64,000 nt of DNA from Lachnospiraceae bacterium (GTDB lineage Bacteria; Bacillota; Clostridia; Lachnospirales; Lachnospiraceae): the NCBI GenBank assembly GCA_030540075.1, contig JAUNWX010000002.1:62001-126000 (forward strand). The letters run 5' to 3'. A program made the translations under genes and the position numbers. The notes under the pieces were generated by a model. It was given only the letters and a program-made list of their open reading frames with translations. It had not been told where the DNA came from and ran no database searches. Below, piece after piece: positions 1 through 8,526 of the stretch (positions are counted from its first letter, which is position 1; every line of letters begins with the position of its first letter).

Positions 1-15
1 TCAGAGGAGGACAGG

Positions 16-444
16 ATGGATTACAGAAGATTCGGAAATCAGATCGTGTTACGTGTGGATCGCGATGAGGAGGTCATGACGGAGATCGTCATCCTCTGCG
101 AGAAGGAGCAGATCCGTCTCGCGTCCATCAGCGGACTCGGGGCAGCCGATCATCTCGTGATGGGGCTCTACGATGTGGAGGCACAGAAATTCACGGAGAC
201 CGTGCTGGATCAGCCGCTCGAAATCACATCCATCATCGGCAGTGTCACGGAGATGGACGGAAAGCCGTATCTCCATGTGCATATCACGGTCGCGGATGTG
301 GATGGACACGCCTTCGGCGGACATCTGAAGTCCGTGCGCATAGGTGGAACGGCGGAGATCTTCCTCACGGTCATCGACGGACAGGTCGGCCGGAAGAAGG
401 ATGAGATCACGGGGACGGGGCTCAATCTCTTTGATTTCAGTTAA
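16..444 (+). CDS. PPC (DUF296) domain protein
   Basis: A 142-residue single-domain protein of the PPC/DUF296 family (plant and prokaryote conserved domain). Bacterial members are small soluble proteins, usually trimeric, often called DNA-binding by analogy with plant AT-hook proteins although their bacterial role is unsettled. Visible family marks are SGLGAA at residues 39-44, the HVHI strand at 87-90 and GHAFGGHL at 97-104, which supply the conserved histidines of a putative metal or ligand pocket. Length matches the stand-alone family. The start has an excellent AGGAGG site just upstream. It is followed at 112 bp by glycerate kinase, with a TATAAT box at 522-527 between them, so the two may be transcribed separately. 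Family assignment is firm; function is not. Confidence 0.85.
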   Translation: MDYRRFGNQIVLRVDRDEEVMTEIVILCEKEQIRLASISGLGAADHLVMGLYDVEAQKFTETVLDQPLEITSIIGSVTEMDGKPYLHVHITVADVDGHAFGGHLKSVRIGGTAEIFLTVIDGQVGRKKDEITGTGLNLFDFS

Positions 445-556
445 GCGGTGAAATTGCACGATGATGCGCAGATAGTGCGGAAGAGGTCTCGTTCTGCCGC
501 TTATCGCAGTGAAAATGATCATATAATGACTGCCGGAAGGCAGCAGGAGGTATAAC

Positions 557-1702
557 ATGAAATTACTTTTTGCTTCGGATTCCTTTAAGGGAACCCTCTC
601 GAGCGACCAGACCATCGAGCTCCTCACGAAGGCAGCACAGGAGGTTTTCGGTAGCTGTGAGACCAGTGGCGTGCCGGTCGCGGACGGCGGCGAGGGTACG
701 ACCGATGCCGTTGTAAAGGCGAGAAGTGGAGAGATCATCACGGTGCCGGTGCACGGCCCGCTGATGGAGATGGAGCAGGGCTTCTATGGTCGGCTGTCCG
801 AAAGCGAGGCGATCCTCGAGATGGCAGCGGCATCCGGACTTCCGATGGTGCCGGAGGAGAAGCGAAACCCGCTGAACACCACCACCTATGGCACCGGTGA
901 GCTGCTGAAGGCGGCGCTCGATGCCGGCTACACGGAGATCGCCATCGCGATCGGAGGATCGGCGACCAATGATGGCGGCATGGGTTTCGCCTCCGCCCTC
1001 GGCATTCGCTTCCTCGATCAGGACGGTAACGTACTGGAAGGTCGTGGCGAGAACCTCGAGAAGGTGGCGCACATCGACATGAGTGGCCTCGATCCGGCAG
1101 TACAGAAGGCGCACTTCACGGTTATGTGTGATGTGACGAATCCGCTCTGCGGACCGGATGGTGCGACCTATACCTTCGGAAAGCAGAAGGGCGGCACACC
1201 GGAGATCCTCGACCGTCTCGAGAAGGGCATGCAGAACTACCGCGATGTGATCATCCGTGAGTTCGGCGTGAACCCGGATGAGATCCAGGGCAGCGGTGCA
1301 GCCGGCGGACTCGGCGCGGCACTGAAGGTCTTCCTGCACGCAGAGATGAAGTCTGGTATCGAGACCGTGCTCGATCTCATCGACTTCGATGCACGCCTCG
1401 AGGGTGTCGATCTCGTCGTGACCGGCGAGGGCAGAACCGACTGGCAGTCCTGCTTCGGTAAGGTCATGCAGGGTGTCGGTGACCGCAGTGCGAAGCACCA
1501 GGTACCGGTAGCGGCACTCTGCGGCGGACTCGGTCCGGATTATGAGAAAATCTATGCCCATGGTATCAGCTCGATCATGACCACCGTCGACGGCCCGATG
1601 CCACTGAAGGATGCACTGGACAATGCAGTCGAGCTCTACTATAAGGGCGCGATCCGCATGTTCCGTTTTATCCAGACCGGCATGAAGATGAACACAAAAT
1701 AA
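557..1702 (+). CDS. glycerate kinase (GlxK/GarK family)
   Basis: Phosphorylates glycerate with ATP (2-phosphoglycerate is the usual product of this family), feeding glycerate from sugar-acid or glyoxylate breakdown into glycolysis. The 381-residue protein has the family length and motifs: an N-terminal FASDSFKGTLS segment, ADGGEGTTD at residues 42-50, IGGSATNDGGMGFASALG near 130-150, and TGEGRTDW near residue 290 that corresponds to the family's TGEGR loop. An AGGAGG site precedes the ATG. Its position a few kilobases before an enolase-superfamily and ABC-transporter operon is consistent with an end step of sugar-acid catabolism, but that link is inferred from context only. Confidence 0.93.
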   Translation: MKLLFASDSFKGTLSSDQTIELLTKAAQEVFGSCETSGVPVADGGEGTTDAVVKARSGEIITVPVHGPLMEMEQGFYGRLSESEAILEMAAASGLPMVPEEKRNPLNTTTYGTGELLKAALDAGYTEIAIAIGGSATNDGGMGFASALGIRFLDQDGNVLEGRGENLEKVAHIDMSGLDPAVQKAHFTVMCDVTNPLCGPDGATYTFGKQKGGTPEILDRLEKGMQNYRDVIIREFGVNPDEIQGSGAAGGLGAALKVFLHAEMKSGIETVLDLIDFDARLEGVDLVVTGEGRTDWQSCFGKVMQGVGDRSAKHQVPVAALCGGLGPDYEKIYAHGISSIMTTVDGPMPLKDALDNAVELYYKGAIRMFRFIQTGMKMNTK

Positions 1703-1715
1703 TCGCTTTTTTTAT

Positions 1716-1750
1716 CAGCGCAGATCAATTTTTGATGATGATCTGCGCTG
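1716..1750. terminator. inverted repeat after glycerate kinase
   Basis: A perfect 12-bp inverted repeat (CAGCGCAGATCA at 1716-1727 and its complement at 1739-1750) with an 11-nt loop lies 14 bp past the glycerate kinase stop. The T run (1706-1713) is before the stem rather than after it, so this is not a textbook intrinsic terminator. It may act in RNA processing or 3'-end protection. Confidence 0.45.
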
Positions 1751-1925
1751 AAATTCGATTCAGGTACAGGTTATAAAATTAACGCAGAAGTCAGGATTTT
1801 AACGTTCTTTTCTTGACATATAAGTTATGTATTTAACGCATGACATTCGTAAAATCCTGTATTAGGATGGAACATGTTGAGTTTGAAAAATGCTTAAATG
1901 ATTCGATATCAGGGGAGGATACAAG

Positions 1926-3161
1926 ATGCCTATTCATGTTTTAGAGGAAGCCAATCGTTGTCTGCAGTGTAAGAATCCGCAGTGTCGGAAGGGCTGTCCG
2001 ATCAATACGAATATTCCGGAGATGATCCGTCTTTTTAAGGAAAATGAGCTCGAGACTGCGGCAGCGATGCTGTTCGCAAACAATCCGCTTTCCGTCGTAT
2101 GCTCACTCGTATGTAACCATGGCAAGCAGTGCGAGGGTCACTGCGTTCGCGGTATCAAGGGCTCCCCGGTGCATATTTCTTCCATCGAGAACTATATTTC
2201 CGATTCCTGCTTCGAGCGGATCAAGGTAAAGATGGCGGAGCCGAACGGCATGAAGGCAGCGGTCATCGGTGCAGGTCCGGCCGGCATCACCATCGCGATC
2301 CTGCTTGCAAGCAAGGGCTATAAGATCACCGTTTTCGAGAGCCGTGATAAGATCGGCGGCATCATGCGCTATGGTATCCCGGAGTTCCGTCTGCCGCACA
2401 GCATCCTCGACCGCTACTACACGAAGATGCGCGAAATGGGCATTCTTTTCCGTCCGAACTTCACCATCGGCGGGAACATCACCCTCGAGGATCTTTTCCG
2501 TGATGGCTATCGCTCCATCTTCATCGGTACCGGTGCATGGCGTCCGCGTCGTATGCTGATTCCGGGCGAGACCTTCGGCAATGTTCATTACGCGATCAAT
2601 TATCTTAATAATCCGGAGTCCGTCGACCTCGGCCAGTCCGTGGCGATCTTCGGTTCCGGAAACTCGGCGATGGATGTCGCACGTACCGCGATCCGTCAGG
2701 GCGTAAAGAATGTGACGGTATACGAGCGTCGCGACAAGGTGACCGCATCCCCGGATGAGTTTGAGTTTGCGAAGCTCGATGGTGTTCAGTTCGAATTCCA
2801 CCAGACCGCGACGGCGATTAAGGATGATGGCGTGATGCTCTCCGAGACGGAGGTACAGGAGGATGGCAAGGTTGTAACGAAGCCGGGCACGGAACACTTC
2901 GTTCCGTGTGATTCCGTCGTCATCGCCGTTTCCCAGGTGCCAAAGCACCGTCTCGTCGAGCACAACTCCGGCCTCAAGCTGAACGAGCGTGGTACCCTCG
3001 CGACCGATGCAGAGGGTGAAACCACCATGCCGGGCGTTTTCGCTTCCGGCGACGTCGTCACCGGTGCGAAGACCGTCGTCGATGCCGTTCACGTATCGAA
3101 GATGATCGCCGAGGAGATGGATCAGTACATGCAGGCACACAAGGACGAAGTGAACGCCTGA
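1926..3161 (+). CDS. GltD/NfnB-like FAD-NAD(P) oxidoreductase, stand-alone
   Basis: A 411-residue flavoprotein related to the small subunit of glutamate synthase and to NfnB. The N-terminal ferredoxin-like region carries two cysteine sets, C12/C15/C20/C24 and C59/C63/C69/C73, expected to bind two [4Fe-4S] clusters. A first dinucleotide fold follows (VIGAGPAGI near residue 113, FAD) and a second (IFGSGNSAMDVA near 240, NAD(P)), with a closing FASGDVVTGAKTVVDA segment. It closely resembles the NfnB homologue at 28531 in this window, but has no NfnA or large glutamate synthase subunit beside it, so its electron partner is unknown. An AGGGGAGG-like site precedes the ATG. It ends before a strong bidirectional terminator. 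Confidence 0.85.
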   Translation: MPIHVLEEANRCLQCKNPQCRKGCPINTNIPEMIRLFKENELETAAAMLFANNPLSVVCSLVCNHGKQCEGHCVRGIKGSPVHISSIENYISDSCFERIKVKMAEPNGMKAAVIGAGPAGITIAILLASKGYKITVFESRDKIGGIMRYGIPEFRLPHSILDRYYTKMREMGILFRPNFTIGGNITLEDLFRDGYRSIFIGTGAWRPRRMLIPGETFGNVHYAINYLNNPESVDLGQSVAIFGSGNSAMDVARTAIRQGVKNVTVYERRDKVTASPDEFEFAKLDGVQFEFHQTATAIKDDGVMLSETEVQEDGKVVTKPGTEHFVPCDSVVIAVSQVPKHRLVEHNSGLKLNERGTLATDAEGETTMPGVFASGDVVTGAKTVVDAVHVSKMIAEEMDQYMQAHKDEVNA

Positions 3162-3182
3162 CACTGCGGAATCATAAGTCAC

Positions 3183-3215
3183 AAAATAATGGGGTCTGAC
3201 CCCATTATTTTTTTC
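3183..3215. terminator. bidirectional intrinsic terminator
   Basis: A near-perfect hairpin with 14-bp arms around GGGGTCTGACCCC, flanked by an A run on the left and a T run on the right, lies between the convergent genes ending at 3161 and 3223. It fits a rho-independent terminator in both directions. The GGGGTC/GACCCC core recurs twice at 39897-39962. Confidence 0.9.
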
Positions 3216-3222
3216 CTTAAAT

Positions 3223-4359
3223 TCACTCGAGGTGATAGTAGCGGATCTTCCGCCAGAGGGTAGTGGTGCTGATGCCGAGCTCCTGTGCGGTGAGCTTGCG
3301 GTTGCCATGATTTTTTCGGAGGCAGGCCACGAGGAGGTCGCGGTAGATGTCGTTACTCTCCGGTATATGTGGAAGGAGCGCAGATGGGGCGGTCGTTTCC
3401 GAGTGTAGGGCAGCTGCTCCTGTGTTCGGCCGTGAGGACGGCATGCTGTCCACTTCGGAAAGCGATGCATGATTCAGAATGTGACGAAGCACCGGGGATT
3501 CCTGCGCGGTCGAGCCCTCCATCGAGGCGGAATTTTCTGTGACATAGATCGCCGAATCCTGTTCATAAAGCTCGGCGAGCAGCGACTGCACATAGCCGGT
3601 GTGGATCACGATATCTGGAGCCGTCAGCACGAGACGCTCACAGAAGGCGCTCAGCTGCATGATGTTGCTGTCCCACGGGTAGTGGATGATGGTCTCCCGG
3701 GCATGTGCGGTGAGTGTATGATGCATCTCATACTCCCGGTTGTAGTCATTGAAATAAAAATCCAGCATATTCTCGACATCGCGCGGGCGTTTCTTCAGCT
3801 TCGGGATGCGGAGGCGCAGGGCACGGAAGGTGAAGAGCAGGTCCGAGCGGAAGAGAAACTGGTTTCGGAGCTCAGTGAGGTTTTTCGAGGTCGTACCGAT
3901 GATGCGGACATCGATATAGCGGTACTGTGCGAAATTCGTCTGGCTGGCGACGCGCTTCGTACGGATGACGCGGGCAAGCTGGGACTGCATCGGGAGCGTC
4001 AGCTTATCGATGCCTTGGATCATCAGTGTGCCATGGTTACAGTCCATGAGGGCACCCTCTCGGCCCATGCGTGGATCGCCGAACAGGATACGATTCTGAT
4101 CCTCGTTCGTCAGACCGGACAGCGAGATCACCGCATAGGACTTCCCCTTCCGGTCACTTCCGTTATGGATCGCCTGCCCGATCATCTCGAGTTCCGGACC
4201 GGCGGAGGCCTCGATCAGCACCGGACTCGAGGAACGGGCATAGAGCTTCGCCTTCTCCAGCTCCGGCTTCAGATCGACGAAGAGATGCTCGAGCATCTCA
4301 AAGGTAGCCACGGCAGGATCGCCATGCAGCAGGACGATGTCACTCGGCTTGAAATTCAT
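3223..4359 (-). CDS. sigma-54-activator-like regulator with degenerate AAA+ domain
   Basis: A 378-residue regulator with an AAA+ domain of the sigma-54 activator type (about residues 35-245) and a C-terminal Fis-type helix-turn-helix (LTAQELGISTTTLWRKIRYY, last 30 residues). The ATPase signature is eroded. Where activators have GESGTGKE the sequence reads EASAGPELE, with no P-loop glycine/lysine pattern. Where GAFTGA should contact sigma-54 the sequence is ILFGDPRMGREGALMD, with no GAFTGA. The family's usual sensor domain is also reduced to about 35 residues. It probably regulates without ATP-driven sigma-54 remodelling, as TyrR-like relatives do. It is divergent from the 4638-9897 operon and is the likely local regulator; a 13-bp inverted repeat lies between them. 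Confidence 0.8.
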   Translation of the reverse strand: MNFKPSDIVLLHGDPAVATFEMLEHLFVDLKPELEKAKLYARSSSPVLIEASAGPELEMIGQAIHNGSDRKGKSYAVISLSGLTNEDQNRILFGDPRMGREGALMDCNHGTLMIQGIDKLTLPMQSQLARVIRTKRVASQTNFAQYRYIDVRIIGTTSKNLTELRNQFLFRSDLLFTFRALRLRIPKLKKRPRDVENMLDFYFNDYNREYEMHHTLTAHARETIIHYPWDSNIMQLSAFCERLVLTAPDIVIHTGYVQSLLAELYEQDSAIYVTENSASMEGSTAQESPVLRHILNHASLSEVDSMPSSRPNTGAAALHSETTAPSALLPHIPESNDIYRDLLVACLRKNHGNRKLTAQELGISTTTLWRKIRYYHLE

Positions 4360-4401
4360 AAAGTTCAGATCCCTTTCTCCCTGTGTTTATTTCTGACCGT
4401 T

Positions 4402-4525
4402 CAAGTATTTCATATTTCTTCTGAAAAACAAAATCAGCATATATCCATAGTGTAATGCATCCATTTTAAATTGCAATACTTTTGAAATGATGGATTGACG
4501 AAAAAATAACGTTATGAAATACTTG
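4402..4525. promoter_or_regulatory. paired 13-bp inverted repeats, putative operators
   Basis: CAAGTATTTCATA at 4402-4414 and its exact complement TATGAAATACTTG at 4513-4525 lie in the 278-bp divergent intergenic region between the regulator and the catabolic operon. A degraded version (CAATACTTTTGAAAT) sits between them near 4475. The arrangement, one site near each gene, fits an operator pair for the adjacent regulator with possible DNA looping. No canonical sigma-54 -24/-12 promoter was found here. Binding is inferred. Confidence 0.5.
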
Positions 4526-4637
4526 TGCGATGTGCACATATTCTGCAGAAAAATTGTGCATTTTTAAGGCAATTCTTGGGCGCGTTTCTTATATATTGAC
4601 GACAACAGATGTGAAAATGACAACAAAGGAGAGAAAC

Positions 4638-5783
4638 ATGAATTCTTTCAACTTTGAAGATAAGATCAGATTTACGAAGGCTGTCTTCTATAACTTCCGT
4701 CCGATTCCGCTTCCGAAGCCATTTCAGGATGGCACCGGTGGATTCGGTCAGTTCATCCCGGAGCAGGGCTATCTCGAGCTTTCGGATGATACCGGAATGA
4801 CTGCACACTATACGGTATCCAGATCCTTTATCAAGGACATGCTTCCGCAGATTCTGAACGGAGAGACGAAGAGCTACAACGAGTGGCGCGAGAGCCTCTA
4901 CTGGAAGTCCAGAAATTCCGGCTTCCAGTCGGCAGCCGCGGTCAATGTCGGCACCGTCGATCTTCTGATGCTGGATATCCTGGCACAGAGAGCCGGTAAG
5001 CCGATTCACCGTTTCCTCGGTGCCGAGAAGGACTGGGCAGCTGCTTATAAGGGCGGCGGATCACTTCTTCTTTCCGATGAGGAGCTCGTAGAGGATATGT
5101 GCCGCTATGTATCGGAGGGCTTCACGACCGTCAAGTTTAAGATCGGCAGTGATAAGGGCCAGAACATGGAGCGTGATCTTCGTCGTATCGAGAAGGTACG
5201 CGCCGCGGTCGGCGACGAGATCGGTGTCGCGGTCGATGCCAATCAGCGCTGGACCGTCGAAGGGGCCGTGAAGTTTGCGAAGATGGCGGAGCCATACAAC
5301 ATCGCATGGTTCGAGGAGCCGATTCACTCGGCAGACTTCAACGGTATCCAGAAGATGAAGGAGATGGGTGTTCAGCAGAAGATTTCCGCCGGTGAGTCCA
5401 TGCGCATCTCCTACATGTATGAGATGTACCTCGAGAAGGGCGTCGACATCGTACAGCCATCGCTCGGAAGAATGACCCGTATCGATGATCTGCTGAAGAT
5501 TCGTGACATGGCAAGAGCTGCAGGTAAGGAGTTCCAGTCCGGTGGTAGAACGGCGTACAATGCTTCCTTCGGATGTCTCTATGGTGAGAATGAGCGTATC
5601 GAGTTCCATGCACCGATTTCAGAGCCGGTACACGAGCTGATGTTGAACATTCCGGAGATTCGTGATGGCAAGTGCTTCGTACGTACCGATATTCCGGGTA
5701 TTCCGGTACGCATGAATCTCGAGAAGATCGAAGCGATGGATGCACTGGAATCCAGAACCATCTATCTGCCACCGAAGGCGTAA
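4638..5783 (+). CDS. enolase-superfamily (mandelate racemase/muconate lactonizing) enzyme
   Basis: A 381-residue enzyme of the enolase superfamily, probably a sugar-acid dehydratase or racemase. Visible catalytic positions are the K-x-K pair K166/K168 (VKFKIG), the metal ligands D200 (AVDANQRW), E226/E227 (WFEEPI) and E253 (SAGES). The barrel end reads FQSGGRTAYNAS without the histidine of mandelate racemase itself, so the exact subfamily is open. The ATG at 4638 is chosen because AAAGGAGAG lies at 4625-4633 and family homology starts there; an in-frame upstream extension from 4530 has no ribosome site. It is first in an operon with an ABC importer and an amidohydrolase, so its substrate is probably the imported compound or a product of it. 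Confidence 0.85.
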   Translation: MNSFNFEDKIRFTKAVFYNFRPIPLPKPFQDGTGGFGQFIPEQGYLELSDDTGMTAHYTVSRSFIKDMLPQILNGETKSYNEWRESLYWKSRNSGFQSAAAVNVGTVDLLMLDILAQRAGKPIHRFLGAEKDWAAAYKGGGSLLLSDEELVEDMCRYVSEGFTTVKFKIGSDKGQNMERDLRRIEKVRAAVGDEIGVAVDANQRWTVEGAVKFAKMAEPYNIAWFEEPIHSADFNGIQKMKEMGVQQKISAGESMRISYMYEMYLEKGVDIVQPSLGRMTRIDDLLKIRDMARAAGKEFQSGGRTAYNASFGCLYGENERIEFHAPISEPVHELMLNIPEIRDGKCFVRTDIPGIPVRMNLEKIEAMDALESRTIYLPPKA

Positions 5784-5831
5784 ATGTCGGGCGGCTATTC
5801 TGATTTATAAATACATAGAAGGGAAAAGGCA

Positions 5832-6722
5832 ATGAAGCAAACATACAGTCGTAAAAAATACGCGGGTCTTCTCTTATTACTTCCGTGGTGGATCGGATTT
5901 ATCGGATTTAAATTATATCCATTCATTTCTTCACTGGTTTACAGTTTTCATGATTACAATCTGTTTAAAACGCCGAAGTTCATCGGGTTGGAGAACTACA
6001 TCAGCATTTTGACGGATGCATCAGTCATGAAGGTATTTGCGACGACGTTTAAATACGCGTTTCTGACGGTACCGCTGGAACTTGGATTTGCACTTTTTAT
6101 CGCGTATATTCTGAATTTTAAAATCCGCGGTGTGAATTTCTTCCGAACGATTTACTATATTCCATCGATCCTCGGTGGTTCCGTATCCATCGCCGTTTTG
6201 TGGAGATTCTTATTTAAGACAGATGGTCTTATCAATATGATTCTCGGAAAATTCGGCGTCGCACCGTTTAACTGGTTAGGAAGTACGAGTGGTGCGTTCT
6301 GGGTGATCGTTCTTCTGAAGGTATGGCAGTTTGGATCGCCGATGGTCATTTTCCTTGCAGCACTGAAGAGTGTTCCGGAGGATCTGTATGAGGCGGCATC
6401 GCTGGATGGCGCAACGAAGCTGCGGCAGTTTGTGAAGATCACGCTTCCGCTGATTTCACCGATGGTTTTCTATAATTTCGTCACACAGCTCTGCAACAAG
6501 TTTCAGGAGTTTAATGGTCCGTACATCATCACGCAAGGTGGTCCGCTGAGATCCACGACACTGGTTTCACTGCTTGTTTATAACAATGCATTCAAATCCT
6601 ATGACATGGGCTATGCCAGTGCGATTGCGTGGTTGCTGTTCATCATCATTATGACCTTCACAGCCGTTGCGTTTATCAGCCAGAAGTACTGGGTGTACTA
6701 CTCCGATGAAGATGGGAGGTAA
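5832..6722 (+). CDS. carbohydrate ABC transporter permease (MalF/UgpA type)
   Basis: A 296-residue integral membrane protein with six predicted membrane segments, the first at about residues 10-35. The cytoplasmic EAA loop that docks the ATPase reads EAASLDGATKLRQFVKITLP (about residues 186-205). It is the first of the two permeases of a family 1 carbohydrate importer (CUT1 class), pairing with the protein at 6732. A GAAAAGG site precedes the ATG, and the spacing from the enolase-superfamily gene is 48 bp. No ABC ATPase gene lies in the operon; CUT1 systems in Firmicutes often share one MsmK/UgpC-type ATPase encoded elsewhere. Confidence 0.92.
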   Translation: MKQTYSRKKYAGLLLLLPWWIGFIGFKLYPFISSLVYSFHDYNLFKTPKFIGLENYISILTDASVMKVFATTFKYAFLTVPLELGFALFIAYILNFKIRGVNFFRTIYYIPSILGGSVSIAVLWRFLFKTDGLINMILGKFGVAPFNWLGSTSGAFWVIVLLKVWQFGSPMVIFLAALKSVPEDLYEAASLDGATKLRQFVKITLPLISPMVFYNFVTQLCNKFQEFNGPYIITQGGPLRSTTLVSLLVYNNAFKSYDMGYASAIAWLLFIIIMTFTAVAFISQKYWVYYSDEDGR

Positions 6723-6731
6723 GAAATCAAT

Positions 6732-7580
6732 ATGTCAAAGGAATTACAAAAGAAAATCGGTGTGTTCGGCCGATATGCCATTCTAATCATCGTTGGTTTC
6801 CTGATGATTTATCCGCTCATCTGGATGGTGGGTGCATCCTTCAAAACAAATGATGAGCTCTTTTCTACCATCGGTGTGATCCCAATGAATCCGACTGTGT
6901 CCGGTTATACATCTGGTTTTGCAGGCTTCCATGGAATGTCCATCTGGCATTTCTTCGCAAACACCTACAAGATCGTCATTCCGAAAGTGATTGTGACCGT
7001 CTTATCCGCTACACTGACGGCGTATGCCTTTGCGAGATTCGAGTTTCCGGGAAAGAAGCTTGCGTTTGCGCTGATGATTTCAACTCTGTTTTTACCGCAG
7101 GTCGTTCTGAATGCACCACAGTACGTTTTGTTCGATCAGCTCGGCTGGCTTGACTCCTATCTGCCGCTGATTATCCCATCCATGTTTGCCTGCGACACTT
7201 TCTTTGTGTACATGCTGGTACAGTTCCTGCGGCAGATTCCGAGGGAACTGGATGAAGCATCCGAAATCGATGGCTGCGGAATCCTGCAGAGACTGTTCTA
7301 TGTCATCGCACCGATCTTAAAGCCGGCCATGACATCGTGCGTCATCTTTCAGTTTATGTGGTCTTCGAATGACTTCATGGGACCATTGATTTATGTGAAT
7401 ACGGTTGCGAAGTATCCGATGTCTATTTATCTTCGTATGTCAATGGACGCAGATGTCGGTTTCGACTGGAATAAAGTGCTTGCGATGTCACTGGTAGCCA
7501 TCGTGCCATCACTGATCGTATTCTTCATCGCGCAGAATTCGTTTGTCAATGGTATCGCAGCCGGTAGCGTAAAGGGTTAA
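6732..7580 (+). CDS. carbohydrate ABC transporter permease (MalG/UgpE type)
   Basis: The second permease, 282 residues with six membrane segments. The EAA loop reads DEASEIDGCGILQRLFYVIA (about residues 175-194). The first membrane span begins near residue 15 and contains IYPLIWMVGASFK, typical of MalG-class proteins. It begins 9 bp after the MalF-type gene and ends 4 bp before the amidohydrolase, showing tight co-transcription. It should form the heterodimeric channel with the 5832 protein and receive substrate from the lipoprotein at 8527. Confidence 0.92.
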   Translation: MSKELQKKIGVFGRYAILIIVGFLMIYPLIWMVGASFKTNDELFSTIGVIPMNPTVSGYTSGFAGFHGMSIWHFFANTYKIVIPKVIVTVLSATLTAYAFARFEFPGKKLAFALMISTLFLPQVVLNAPQYVLFDQLGWLDSYLPLIIPSMFACDTFFVYMLVQFLRQIPRELDEASEIDGCGILQRLFYVIAPILKPAMTSCVIFQFMWSSNDFMGPLIYVNTVAKYPMSIYLRMSMDADVGFDWNKVLAMSLVAIVPSLIVFFIAQNSFVNGIAAGSVKG

Positions 7581-7584
7581 AAAC

Positions 7585-8499
7585 ATGAAAATTATCGACA
7601 GTCATGCGCATATCGTTCAGTACATTGCCGGGATGGGTGCCGAAGGCGAGCTTCGAAGCATTGGCGATGGATATGCCGTCTATGCAAGCGGAAAAAAGGT
7701 TCGTATGATTCCGGAGTGTTTTCACTCGGATCATGTCACGGCGGAACAACTGATTGAGGTGATGGATGCCCATCAGGTGGAGAAGTCACTCCTTCTTCAG
7801 GGGAATTTTTACGGCTTTCAGAATGTCTATACGGCAGAAGCGGTCAAGAAATATCCGGATCGCTTCCAGGGAGCCGGTATGTATGATCCATTCAGTTATC
7901 AGAAAGCGGATATCCGAAGCTATCTTTTCGGAGAAAATGGACTTCATTTTACGATTGAGAAGTTTGAATGCAGTACCGGTTCCGGACTTATGGGAACGCA
8001 TCCGTCGCTTCGGCTGAATGGGGAAGTGATGGATGAGGCACTCGCCTATGCGAATCGGATGCACCATGTATCAGTCATCGATGTAGGAAAGTGTGGCAGT
8101 CCAAGCTGGCAGATCGAAGAAGTACTCGAAGAGGTGGAAAAGTACCCGGACATGAAATTCGTTTTCTGTCATTTACTTGCACCATCGGATAGAGACGAAG
8201 ATAAGTTAAAGTATGGGCTCGAAAAGCTGAGAAAGCCGAATGTCTGGTTTGATCTCTCGAGTGTCGTACATAATGTGCGTCCGGACGAATATCCTTATCC
8301 GAAGGCGGAACACTATGTGCTGCTTGCGAGAGACATCGTCGGTGCCGATCGTCTTCTGTGGGGAACGGATTTTCCGTCCTGCTTAAAGGAAGACAGTTAC
8401 GAGCATTATAGCCGCTATATTCTGGATTCGAAGTTTCTCAGTCCGGAAGAAAAAGAGAAAATCATGCATGAAAATGCGGAAAAAGTGTATTTCGCTTGA
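7585..8499 (+). CDS. amidohydrolase-family (Amidohydro_2) hydrolase
   Basis: A 304-residue TIM-barrel metal hydrolase of the amidohydrolase-2 type. The metal-binding H-x-H is at residues 7-9 (SHAHIV). Later ligands are in FVFCHLL near residue 195 and the Asp of WGTDFP near 260. The C-terminal segment (LSPEEKEKIMHENAEKVY) is typical of the family. Members in sugar-acid clusters are often lactonases. Sitting inside an ABC-importer operon with an enolase-superfamily enzyme, it may hydrolyse an imported lactone or a pathway intermediate; the substrate cannot be read from sequence. Its ATG is only 4 bp after the upstream stop, and its ribosome site is weak, suggesting translational coupling. Confidence 0.8.
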   Translation: MKIIDSHAHIVQYIAGMGAEGELRSIGDGYAVYASGKKVRMIPECFHSDHVTAEQLIEVMDAHQVEKSLLLQGNFYGFQNVYTAEAVKKYPDRFQGAGMYDPFSYQKADIRSYLFGENGLHFTIEKFECSTGSGLMGTHPSLRLNGEVMDEALAYANRMHHVSVIDVGKCGSPSWQIEEVLEEVEKYPDMKFVFCHLLAPSDRDEDKLKYGLEKLRKPNVWFDLSSVVHNVRPDEYPYPKAEHYVLLARDIVGADRLLWGTDFPSCLKEDSYEHYSRYILDSKFLSPEEKEKIMHENAEKVYFA

Positions 8500-8526
8500 T
8501 AAGCGATTAATTTTAGGAGGTATTAT

